A stretch of DNA of 9,853 bases from RPQK01 sp041946865 (lineage in GTDB: Bacteria > Acidobacteriota > UBA6911 > RPQK01): assembly GCA_041946865.1 (NCBI GenBank), contig JBHGBF010000245.1, positions 1-9,853 of the forward strand, read 5' to 3'. Positions 1 through 6,989 of this stretch are shown here, in pieces. Positions within the stretch are counted from its first letter, which is position 1, and the number at the start of each line of letters is the position of its first letter. A program made the position numbers and the translations under genes. The notes under the pieces are model-generated. The model ran no database searches. It was given only the letters and a program-made list of their open reading frames with translations, and was not told the DNA's origin.

Positions 1-114
1 AGAAAGTCCACATTGCACTTCACATCAAAAACGGAGCCTCCAACGGGTTTGCATCACACGCCCGGTGCGCGGACGCCTGGTAACCGGGCATGCGCTTCTG
101 CTATAAAACCTCCT

Positions 115-2040
115 ATGTCAACAACCACCAAGAGAATGGCTCTGCCGGCAGTTTTTGTCCTTCTTCTGCCGGCCTTTTTGGCAGTAACCGAGCCCCAGGG
201 CTCACGCAAAGAGTCTCCGGAGGCTGAGCGCCGGGAGTTCTTCCGGGCGAATTACACCAAGTACGAGCACCTGATCCCGATGCGGGACGGCGTGCGGCTG
301 TTCACCTCGGTCTACGCTCCCAAGGACACCTCTCAGCCCTATCCCATCCTGCTCCAGAGGACACCGTATTCCGTGGCGCCGTACGGGGCGGACAATTACG
401 AAGACCCGCAGGCCGGCCTCGACAAGTTCATTCGCGAGCGCTTCATCCTGGTCCGCCAGGACGTCCGCGGGCGGAACAAGTCCGAGGGGCAATTCGTCAA
501 CGACCGGCCCTATGTCCCGAACAAGACGGGCCCGAAAGACGTGGATGAATCGACCGACGCTTACGACACGATTGACTGGTTGGTGAAAAACGTTCCGAAC
601 AACAACGGCAAAGTCGGAATCTGGGGAATCTCCTACCCAGGGTTTTATGCCGCGATGGCGGCAATTGACGCCCATCCGGCGCTGAAGGCGGCCTCTCCTC
701 AGGCGCCGATCGCCGACTGGTTCATGGGCGACGATTGGCGGCACAACGGCGCTTTCTTTGTCGCCCACGCCTTCAACTTCCTGCTCTTTTTCGGGCAGCC
801 GTACGTGGAACCCGGGCAGGTTCCGCCGCAAGTCGTTGGTCGTTTTGAAAGAGGGACACCTGACGGCTACGACTTTTTTCTGCGCCTGGGGCCGCTGCGC
901 AACATCGATCCGACCCTCTTCGGCCGTCAGGCAGATTACTGGAACGAGCTGCTGAGCCATGACTCGTACGATCAGTACTGGCAGGCGCGCAACATCAGGC
1001 CTCATATGAAGGACGTCCGCCCGGCCATGATGGAGGTGGGTGGCTGGTTTGACGCCGAGGACCTGCTGGGTCCGCTTGCGATTTATCGGGCGACCGAGTC
1101 GCAAAGCCCCCAGGCCAGTAACATGTTGGTCATGGGTCCGTGGTCGCACGGCGGCTGGATGAGAGGGGAAGGGGACAGGCTGGGGGACGTCCGTTTCGGA
1201 TCGGAAACGGCCGCTTTCTTCCGCGAGCAGATCATGCTGCCCTTCTTTGCCTATCACCTGAAGGGCAAGGACGATCCCAAGCTGCCCGAGGCCTGTGTCT
1301 TCGAGACGGGGCGGAACCAGTGGCGCAGGCATGACCGGTGGCCTCCGGCTTCAGCCGTTGAGCGCACCTTTTTCCTGGCCCCGGGAGGCAAGTTGACGGC
1401 CGTTCAGGTCCAGGGAGGGACGGGCCGGGAATTCGATGAATACGTGAGTGATCCCTCCAAACCTGTCCCGTTTACTTCCGAGATCTCGGAGGGCATGACA
1501 TACAACTACATGACCTCGGACCAACGCTTCGCCGCGCGCCGCCCGGACGTGCTGGTCTATGAGACGGAGCCCTTGGACCAGGACCTGACCGTGGCAGGGC
1601 CGATTGATTGCGCGCTCGAGGTGTCGACCACGGGGACCGATTCGGACTGGGTGGTCAAGCTGATAGACGTCTATCCCGGCAATTACCCCGACCCTGAGCC
1701 GAATCCGACACAGGTGCGCATGGGTGGGTACCAGCAGCTGGTCCGCGGAGAGCCGTTTCGCGGCCGGTTCCGGAACAGCTTTGAAAAACCCGAGCCCTTT
1801 GAGCCCGGTCGGGTCACCAGGGTCGCGTTCACCATGCCGGATGTCTATCACACCTTCCGGCGCGGTCATCGGATGATGGTTCACATCCAGAGTTCCTGGT
1901 TCCCGCTGGTCGACCGCAACCCGCAGAAGTTTGTCCCGATTCATGAGGCCACGGAGGCCGACTTCCAGAAAGCGACTCAGCGCGTCTACCACTCGGCCGA
2001 GCACCCATCGTCAATCAAACTGCGGGTGATCGCGCCATGA
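115..2040 (+). CDS. Secreted CocE/NonD-family serine hydrolase, alpha-amino-acid ester hydrolase-like
   Basis: The 641-residue product resembles the S15/CocE hydrolases, which cleave esters or amides of amino acids and beta-lactam-type acyl compounds. Seen: a hydrophobic N-terminal export signal (about residues 7-25), an alpha/beta-hydrolase domain with the nucleophile elbow GISYPG (Ser173), then GGWFDAED (Asp313) and GPWSHGG (His345), and a C-terminal jelly-roll region from about residue 430 (PLDQDLTVAGPIDCALEVST). The order and spacing of Ser/Asp/His fit the known triad of alpha-amino-acid ester hydrolases. MGDDW near residue 205 together with Glu315 and Asp316 resembles the acidic cluster those enzymes use to bind the substrate ammonium group. 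The frame stays open upstream to a TTG at 13, but ATG115 puts the signal peptide at the N-terminus; ATG136 is an alternative. No Shine-Dalgarno is visible before ATG115. The exact substrate is unknown. Confidence 0.9.
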   Translation: MSTTTKRMALPAVFVLLLPAFLAVTEPQGSRKESPEAERREFFRANYTKYEHLIPMRDGVRLFTSVYAPKDTSQPYPILLQRTPYSVAPYGADNYEDPQAGLDKFIRERFILVRQDVRGRNKSEGQFVNDRPYVPNKTGPKDVDESTDAYDTIDWLVKNVPNNNGKVGIWGISYPGFYAAMAAIDAHPALKAASPQAPIADWFMGDDWRHNGAFFVAHAFNFLLFFGQPYVEPGQVPPQVVGRFERGTPDGYDFFLRLGPLRNIDPTLFGRQADYWNELLSHDSYDQYWQARNIRPHMKDVRPAMMEVGGWFDAEDLLGPLAIYRATESQSPQASNMLVMGPWSHGGWMRGEGDRLGDVRFGSETAAFFREQIMLPFFAYHLKGKDDPKLPEACVFETGRNQWRRHDRWPPASAVERTFFLAPGGKLTAVQVQGGTGREFDEYVSDPSKPVPFTSEISEGMTYNYMTSDQRFAARRPDVLVYETEPLDQDLTVAGPIDCALEVSTTGTDSDWVVKLIDVYPGNYPDPEPNPTQVRMGGYQQLVRGEPFRGRFRNSFEKPEPFEPGRVTRVAFTMPDVYHTFRRGHRMMVHIQSSWFPLVDRNPQKFVPIHEATEADFQKATQRVYHSAEHPSSIKLRVIAP

Positions 2041-2068
2041 CGTCGGACGGGCGGGCCTCCTCCGGAGT

Positions 2069-2695
2069 TTGAAGGCCTTGTCCAAAGCCTGTCAAAGGCT
2101 GGAACGCGCAAGAGGAGGGTCTCTGAATAACCGCAGTTTGATACTGATTAAGCACTCGGTTCCGGAAATCGACCCTGGGGTGCACCCATCCCAGTGGCGT
2201 TTGTCAGAAGTGGGGCGGCGAAAGTGTTCCCTGCTGGCTGAAAAGTTACCCAATTCGATCGATGTCTTTGTGAGCAGCTGCGAACCCAAAGCCGTCGAGA
2301 CCGCTCAGATTCTGGCCGAACATCACGGCAAAGAATGGCAGATCTTTCCCGGGTTACATGAGCACGACCGGACCAATCTGCCCTTGCTTGCACCATGGCG
2401 GTTTGAAGCGTTGGTGGCTGAGTTCTTCAGACAGCCTGATCAGCTTGTGATGGGGAAAGAGACCGCAGAGGAGGCGTACAGACGTTTTGATCAGGCTGTC
2501 CTTTCGGTTGTGACGAAACATCGCGGGAGGAATATCGCAATTGTTTCCCATGGTACGGTTATCAGTCTGTATGTCTCCGGGGGCGTCGCACAGGTCGGGC
2601 ATCGTCTGTGGCGACGACTCGGACTGCCTTCATGTATTGTCTTGTCAATGCCCGAGCGACGAATCCTGGACGTAAATTGGGGGGAGGTCTTATGA
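2069..2695 (+). CDS. Histidine phosphatase superfamily (phosphoglycerate-mutase-like) protein
   Basis: This is a small cytoplasmic protein of the histidine phosphatase (phosphoglycerate mutase-like) fold, in which a catalytic His accepts phosphate. Seen, numbering from the TTG at 2069: LILIKHS (Lys28-His29) where the classic motif is Arg-His-Gly, FVSSCEPKAVETA (Lys74 at the usual second Arg position), the acidic segment GLHEHDR (residues 95-101), and the second histidine in IVSHGT (His161). I recall KHS-type members as a recognisable subgroup, so the substitutions may be normal there; the substrate is unknown. The start is uncertain. TTG2069 is the longest frame, but a strong AGGAGG lies at 2113-2118 and the conserved fold begins only near 2129, so translation may start at CTG2123 or TTG2138. 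The stop overlaps the next gene by ATGA, so the two are probably translationally coupled. Confidence 0.82.
   Translation: MKALSKACQRLERARGGSLNNRSLILIKHSVPEIDPGVHPSQWRLSEVGRRKCSLLAEKLPNSIDVFVSSCEPKAVETAQILAEHHGKEWQIFPGLHEHDRTNLPLLAPWRFEALVAEFFRQPDQLVMGKETAEEAYRRFDQAVLSVVTKHRGRNIAIVSHGTVISLYVSGGVAQVGHRLWRRLGLPSCIVLSMPERRILDVNWGEVL
2681..2687 (+). promoter_or_regulatory. Ribosome binding site of the OmpA-domain gene
   Basis: GGGGAGG lies 4 bases before ATG2692. It decides the start of the OmpA-domain gene. The same frame is open further upstream from 2608, but that stretch lies inside the phosphatase gene and would place the signal peptide internally. Confidence 0.7.
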
Positions 2696-3930
2696 GAATT
2701 CGTTATGCGATCCTGCCTCTTGTATTGCTTTGTAATGGTTTAGTTTCGTTATTCGCTTCGGCTCAAGTCGCGAAACAAGCTGCAGCCGCTGCGGCATCAC
2801 AGCCGAGCCTCGTATCATTATCGGCGGGCGCCCTGCTCGTCGTCTCACCCCCAGAGTACGGCGGGTCCTGGCCGGCTGTGGCGATCATCGATGGAAGTCC
2901 CCGGCGCGGTTGGGCGACACCCGAAGGTGTCATTTCGCCTCAGGTGTTCGTCATTGAGCTGCCCGAGCAGACCGTTCTTCAAACGCTGGCTTTCGATTTG
3001 GCCCGAACCGACCGTTCCGGCCGCGGCGCCAAGGACGTCCTGGTTGAAATGTCCAATGGCGGGCCGACGTCCGGCTTCCGAAAAATCGGCCAGGTGGTTC
3101 TCCGAGACAAGGAAGACAACCAGTCGTTCCCGGTGCAGGCGGATGTGCCCGGTCGGTGGGTCCGTCTTACCGTGCAAAGCAACCACGGGGCGAAGGACTA
3201 CCTTGAACTGATGGAGTTCCGAGCCACTGGCAAGCAGCTGACTCACACTCCGGTGGCCAACATCTCAGGGACATACGACACTAACTACAGCCGGCTCCAT
3301 GTTCGCCAGGAAGGAAGCTCACTGACCGGTTGCTATGAATACTCCAAGGGGGTATTGACGGGAGGGATCGAGGGCCGCGTCCTGAAGTTCACCTGGGTGG
3401 AGGGAACCCGTCGCGGGCCGGCGATCATGGTCGTGTCAGCCGACGGCAAGAAACTCGTCGGATTCTATTGGCACGAGAACCAGAAGGGGGCGCCGGCCGG
3501 AGTCTGGAACGGAGAGAAGATCAGCGATGAAGTGGGCTCGTGTCCTCACTGGGCTGGGGGTGCTGCCGAGCAACTGACGAAAGACCTCGAGGAGTTCGGC
3601 CGTGCCCGCGTCTACGGCATCAACTTCGACACCGACTCTGCGGTCATCCGCGACGAGTCGAAACAGACGCTCGAGCGGATTGTGTCGGTCCTCAAGAACA
3701 GGGCGGATTGGCAAGTGACTATCGAGGGTCACACGGACTCCACCGGCACTGCTGCGCACAACCAGGCCCTGTCAGAGAAGCGAGCTCGGTCAGTCAAGGA
3801 TTTCTTGAGTGCGGCCGGCATTGACGCTTCCCGGCTCGAGACGGTCGGATTCGGCGCCTCCAAGCCTGTTGCAGACAATGAAACCGAGCTTGGCCGTGCT
3901 CAAAACCGGCGGGTCGAACTGGTGAAGTAG
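2692..3930 (+). CDS. Exported protein with discoidin-like domain and C-terminal OmpA peptidoglycan-binding domain
   Basis: The 412-residue product starts with a signal peptide (hydrophobic residues 5-22, likely cleavage after Ala-Ser-Ala at 24). Residues about 40-178 look like a galactose-binding/discoidin (F5/8 type C) beta-sandwich, with PAVAIIDGSPRRGWAT and a late WVRLTVQSNHG. Residues about 190-275 form a separate beta-rich region beginning ISGTYDTNYSRLHVRQ that I cannot name. Residues 306-412 are an OmpA C-terminal domain: YGINFDTDSAVIRDES, then EGHTDSTG, LSEKRARSVKDFL, and the terminal GRAQNRRVEL. Asp349 and Arg364 have the 15-residue spacing of the pair that binds diaminopimelate in OmpA proteins, so the protein probably tethers to peptidoglycan in the periplasm. 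No beta-barrel is present, so it is not a porin. ATG2692 is chosen because of the signal peptide, the Shine-Dalgarno site and the ATGA overlap. Confidence 0.88.
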   Translation: MRIRYAILPLVLLCNGLVSLFASAQVAKQAAAAAASQPSLVSLSAGALLVVSPPEYGGSWPAVAIIDGSPRRGWATPEGVISPQVFVIELPEQTVLQTLAFDLARTDRSGRGAKDVLVEMSNGGPTSGFRKIGQVVLRDKEDNQSFPVQADVPGRWVRLTVQSNHGAKDYLELMEFRATGKQLTHTPVANISGTYDTNYSRLHVRQEGSSLTGCYEYSKGVLTGGIEGRVLKFTWVEGTRRGPAIMVVSADGKKLVGFYWHENQKGAPAGVWNGEKISDEVGSCPHWAGGAAEQLTKDLEEFGRARVYGINFDTDSAVIRDESKQTLERIVSVLKNRADWQVTIEGHTDSTGTAAHNQALSEKRARSVKDFLSAAGIDASRLETVGFGASKPVADNETELGRAQNRRVELVK

Positions 3931-3989
3931 TAGTGTAAATGGGTGACGCGCTCGCTATTCAGCCGTAAAGCCGTTGAAACAAAAGCACT

Positions 3990-4008
3990 GGCGCTCGGTT
4001 CTGGCGCC
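3990..4008 (-). terminator. Possible weak intrinsic terminator of the cas operon
   Basis: Read on the minus strand, GGCGC and GCGCC form a 5-bp GC stem with a 9-base loop, followed after about 5 bases by CTTTTGTTT. It sits 77 bases beyond the last cas stop codon, in the 154-base convergent gap 3931-4084. The stem is short and the T-run is interrupted, so the call is tentative. Nothing else is recognisable in that gap. Confidence 0.25.
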
Positions 4009-4084
4009 GATTCCCAGGACAGACCGTGATTCCCCACCGAGGCCTGAATCAGTTTGGCCGTTTGATACCGGAGCTGCTCGAGCA

Positions 4085-5227
4085 TCAGGATCGACTCTTA
4101 GACTCTATGAGACGTTCGAAACGCGCCTTTATGCCCTTCCTCTTGCTCTGCTCCTCGATGTAGAACTCGGCGGCGGCGCCATCCGTCAGGTCCGCAGGAA
4201 TCTTGCTCGGACTGGTGATGACAGCAGGGCGATCATCCCCTTCAAATTGGGCGAACCAGCCCCCTTGTTCGCTGCGGTGAAGGACACCCGTTCGAGTCTG
4301 TCCCTTGTCCACCGGCTTTACCGCGGGCTTGACTGGGGGAGCTGGTGCGGGGGGCTCTGGAACTCTGGTTTCCTTTTGCGGCCGGCCTCTCAAAGGCCTG
4401 TTCTCAGAGGGCGCTATTGCGGGCTTTGGTGTGACTCCGTGCCAGTCTGGCTCCGTCTGGCCGGCCACTTTGTGGGGGCTGGGAAGAACAGGCCTCTCCT
4501 TGAATCGAGCCAGCTCCATGTAAGCAGTTTCGGCGACTCCTTCACGCCCTTGCCATTCGAGCAGCAGGAAAAGCGCATCCAGCCGAGCGATCCGGCGAAG
4601 TCCGTTGTTGCCGGGGATCAGCGTTTCACCAGCCTCGTGGGCATGGCGCAGCATTTCCTCGACAAAGATGCGGCGAAACCGTGCGCCGTCATCGCTTGTT
4701 GCTCCCGTCTCGGCCCAGCCCGTGTACCGCCGACTCCGATCGACCAGGTTGAGTCGCGTTGAGATCCGCACGCTGCCGAGCCCCAGGGGCTTGCCCATCC
4801 CCAGCCGGTGTGCACAGCCTTCCGGCAGTTCAAGCGCGATCAGTAACGCGCCGAGTTCAAGGTCTGTCAGGTTCTCAAACCGAATGCGGCCCTTGAACGT
4901 CACACCGGCCTTGATGGGCTTGATGAGGGTGTGCTGCGAATCCCGGGGATTTGGACTCAAAAGGTCTCGCAAGATTTCGTCGTGTCTCTCTGGCTCTCTT
5001 GCCTGAGCCAAGGCCTGCGAGTCCTCCCAGCGGTGCCAATAGAGCTTGTGGCCGCGGATCGTCGTCTGGTCGCCGTTCAGGTACGTGGTCAGCTTGTCCT
5101 TCAGCTTGTCCTTCTCAATCCCCCCGTCCTGAGTGAGGTAGTGCTGAAAAGTGGTCACCTTAGGGGAAGACAGGATGCGGGGGACGATCACATCCTCCAG
5201 CCACTCCGGACCGCCGTCAAATGCCAC
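4085..5227 (-). CDS. CRISPR-associated RAMP protein, TIGR03986-like, missing its N-terminal half
   Basis: The product resembles the C-terminal half of the large TIGR03986-type RAMP proteins of type III systems, which are normally about 600-750 residues. Seen: PRILSSPKVTTFQHYL near the N-terminus, TIRGHKLYWHRW (residues 56-67), IKPIKAGVTFKGRIRFENL (102-120), and the glycine-rich loop HRLGMGKPLGLGSV (140-153). A proline-rich linker (about 280-308) follows, then a small beta-rich OB/cold-shock-like end (about 311-375). The only usual start is GTG5227, with no Shine-Dalgarno. Recognisable family sequence continues upstream in the same frame (RVFFEDA encoded by 5248-5228), the frame being open back to a stop at 5338-5336 without ATG, GTG or TTG. 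The first RAMP domain is therefore missing, probably by deletion. The ORF overlaps the csx10-like 3' end by 40 bases. It may be a pseudogene. Confidence 0.8.
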   Translation of the reverse strand: MAFDGGPEWLEDVIVPRILSSPKVTTFQHYLTQDGGIEKDKLKDKLTTYLNGDQTTIRGHKLYWHRWEDSQALAQAREPERHDEILRDLLSPNPRDSQHTLIKPIKAGVTFKGRIRFENLTDLELGALLIALELPEGCAHRLGMGKPLGLGSVRISTRLNLVDRSRRYTGWAETGATSDDGARFRRIFVEEMLRHAHEAGETLIPGNNGLRRIARLDALFLLLEWQGREGVAETAYMELARFKERPVLPSPHKVAGQTEPDWHGVTPKPAIAPSENRPLRGRPQKETRVPEPPAPAPPVKPAVKPVDKGQTRTGVLHRSEQGGWFAQFEGDDRPAVITSPSKIPADLTDGAAAEFYIEEQSKRKGIKARFERLIESKSRS

Positions 5228-6357
5228 TGCATCTTCGAAGAAGACGCGCGCCGAATCCGCACTTCCTGTACCGGGGGGTTCAGGAACGTGAACCGCCCGA
5301 ATCCTTCCGTCCGTCGCTCCCCGATGCCCTGGTGTTCAAGTGCCAGCAAATAATCGATCGGGATTTTGTCCTCGGACTGGAGGAGCAGAACAGATCCGGC
5401 CGCGACCGACCTGGCCTGCGGTAGTTCAAGGCGCCACCTCTGGTTGAACCCTCCCACGAGGTTGAAGGCCCACCGGATGCGTCGGAGGGTCACACGGCCG
5501 CCGAATCCGGATAACATCAACTCAGGCAACGAGGCAGGATCCATCTGGCCCGTCCGGGGATCGCGCGCGATGCAGTCCGAGGTGAGAAGCACCCGAAACA
5601 GAGCGCCGGCGCAGAGGTCTGTCGAGATCAACCCCTCGCCGGAAACCTCCCTGTTCTGGACTGGCCCCCAGACGACCTCAGCCTCACCGCCGTAACCCGC
5701 TCGTCTTGAGCGGCCGAGGCGAATCGGTCCGGTGAGTATCCGTTGGATCTGTTCAATGCGATATCCGCATTCCGATTCATCGGTTCCATGAACTTGAATC
5801 AGTCCTCCAAACGTCTGACCGTGCTGTAAGTACTCGTAAGTGAAAATTGCTCCGTGCGGGAGCTCACGACCGTCCCGTTTTTCTGTCCATGCTCTCCCTC
5901 GCTGCCTGTCTCGCTGATGATGAATGCGACTGCCAATCTCGGGGTTGACGCGGACGCGCTGCGCCGAGGTGAGCGAAACGTACTGCCACGGGAGCGCCGA
6001 TAATGATTCTTCGGGCCAGGAGGCTTGATCCTGTCCCTCAAACGCCGCCAGGTCCAGGTGCCTGTCCGCTTCCTTAGAAGAGCGCAGCGAAGTGGAAGCC
6101 GGCAAGGTACGCCGCCCCCCGTCATCCAGAGGGTAGGCATGGAGACAGCGCACACTGCCGTCCAGGACAAGGGCGTCAAATAGCGAGCGGATTTCCGGTC
6201 GGGAGTCAGGATCGCCGAGTCGAGCGGCCAGAGCGCCTCGGATCGCGCCACCCGGAATGTAGCCCAGGGTGGCGGCACTGTTGGGATCGCCCCCGACGAC
6301 ATTCAAAATGGCAGGGGCGCGTAGCGACAGAGTGAACGGCAGATATCTTACGGTCAT
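5188..6357 (-). CDS. csx10: Csx10-like RAMP protein (type III-D Cas5-group subunit)
   Basis: In type III-D complexes Csx10 is the Cas5-like subunit that caps the crRNA 5' handle next to Cas10. Seen in 389 residues: an N-terminal RAMP strand (RYLPFTLSLRAPAIL), the loop YIPGGAIRGALA (residues 33-44), the glycine-rich LGRSRRAGYGG (214-224), and a second RAMP-type terminal motif, GIGERRTEGFGR (344-355). This two-RAMP layout suits Csx10. ATG6357 overlaps the stop of the upstream gene as ATGA and has AGGAG 8 bases before it. The last residues, from about PPVQEV (361 on), look unlike the family: here the gene runs out of frame into sequence belonging to the next RAMP gene. The native C-terminus is probably lost, although the core looks complete. 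A generic Cas5/Csm4 label would be the fallback. Confidence 0.78.
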   Translation of the reverse strand: MTVRYLPFTLSLRAPAILNVVGGDPNSAATLGYIPGGAIRGALAARLGDPDSRPEIRSLFDALVLDGSVRCLHAYPLDDGGRRTLPASTSLRSSKEADRHLDLAAFEGQDQASWPEESLSALPWQYVSLTSAQRVRVNPEIGSRIHHQRDRQRGRAWTEKRDGRELPHGAIFTYEYLQHGQTFGGLIQVHGTDESECGYRIEQIQRILTGPIRLGRSRRAGYGGEAEVVWGPVQNREVSGEGLISTDLCAGALFRVLLTSDCIARDPRTGQMDPASLPELMLSGFGGRVTLRRIRWAFNLVGGFNQRWRLELPQARSVAAGSVLLLQSEDKIPIDYLLALEHQGIGERRTEGFGRFTFLNPPVQEVRIRRASSSKMQWHLTAVRSGWRM

Positions 6358-6989
6358 GAATGATTCTCCTGCGCAAGTGCGTTTGTCAAATCAGGATCGC
6401 CATTCAGCAGCAGCCGCACGAAGCCGCGGCCGCGATTTCGGCCTAATCCGGCATGTCGCGTCCCCAGAACGCTCAGAGCGAGACACCGCAAATCCTCTTC
6501 CCCTGGCTGGTTGATCCAAGCAATCGGCGCGTAGAGCCTCAACGTGCGAAGTGCGACCCGTATTGACCGCAAGGTAGTTTCTGCGGGCGCGCCGGTCGAC
6601 CGCTCCTCGGAAGTCTGGCTTCGAGTATCCGTGAGGGCATCAAGGACTGCCGGCGGCAAAAGCGGATGAAGATTCCGATGCTCGGCCCAGGCTATCCACT
6701 CACCCACTGAGGCGTCGACTTGAGCGTCTCCGAAGCGGAGAATCGAAATCTCAGCCAGATCGCCGATGGGACCCCAGACACGCGACCCAGCCTCGCGAAG
6801 GTCGGGAAAACAGCTTGCCATAGTCAGCCAGGAATCCCTGATCAGGCCGCGCAAGGTTTTCCCGCTCAAACAAGGCAGGCCGAGATCATCATGCTCGATT
6901 TCCACGTCAACTGAGCCGGGCGTGCTCTCGCCCCGGCTGAACGATGTGTCGGCGAGCAGGTCAATCGTGATGTGATCCGGGATTGTCAT
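6354..6989 (-). CDS. Cas7-group RAMP protein, Csm3-like
   Basis: This 211-residue protein is a likely backbone subunit of the type III effector, binding crRNA and cutting target RNA. Seen: RGESTPGSVDVEIEHDD followed by LGLPCLSGKTLRGLIRDSW (about residues 34-52), which is the Csm3-type layout with a short conserved Asp loop, and the C-terminal glycine-rich AGLGRNRGRGFVRL. By position Asp28 matches the catalytic Asp of Csm3 (Asp33 in well-studied homologues), so target-RNA cleavage may be retained. ATG6989 overlaps the cas10 stop as ATGA, with GGGAGG about 7 bases before it. It appears intact at both ends, unlike its more distant neighbours. Type III-D loci usually carry several Cas7-like genes; only this complete one is in the window. 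Confidence 0.82.
   Translation of the reverse strand: MTIPDHITIDLLADTSFSRGESTPGSVDVEIEHDDLGLPCLSGKTLRGLIRDSWLTMASCFPDLREAGSRVWGPIGDLAEISILRFGDAQVDASVGEWIAWAEHRNLHPLLPPAVLDALTDTRSQTSEERSTGAPAETTLRSIRVALRTLRLYAPIAWINQPGEEDLRCLALSVLGTRHAGLGRNRGRGFVRLLLNGDPDLTNALAQENHS

Noticed and set aside
61..88. Inverted repeat CCCGGT/ACCGGG upstream of the hydrolase as an operator
   Set aside because: Six bases separated by 16 is expected by chance in GC-rich DNA; there is no regulator gene nearby.
102..114. TATAAA about 8 bases before ATG115 as a -10 box for a leaderless transcript
   Set aside because: No -35 element sits at the right distance, and a single AT-rich hexamer is not enough.
202..1332. 376-codon open frame on the minus strand
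   Set aside because: It lies antisense to the S15/CocE hydrolase, has no recognisable motif and no ribosome site; it is a GC-rich shadow.
3974..4762. 262-codon open frame on the plus strand
   Set aside because: It is antisense to the RAMP gene, whose minus-strand frame carries clear family motifs.
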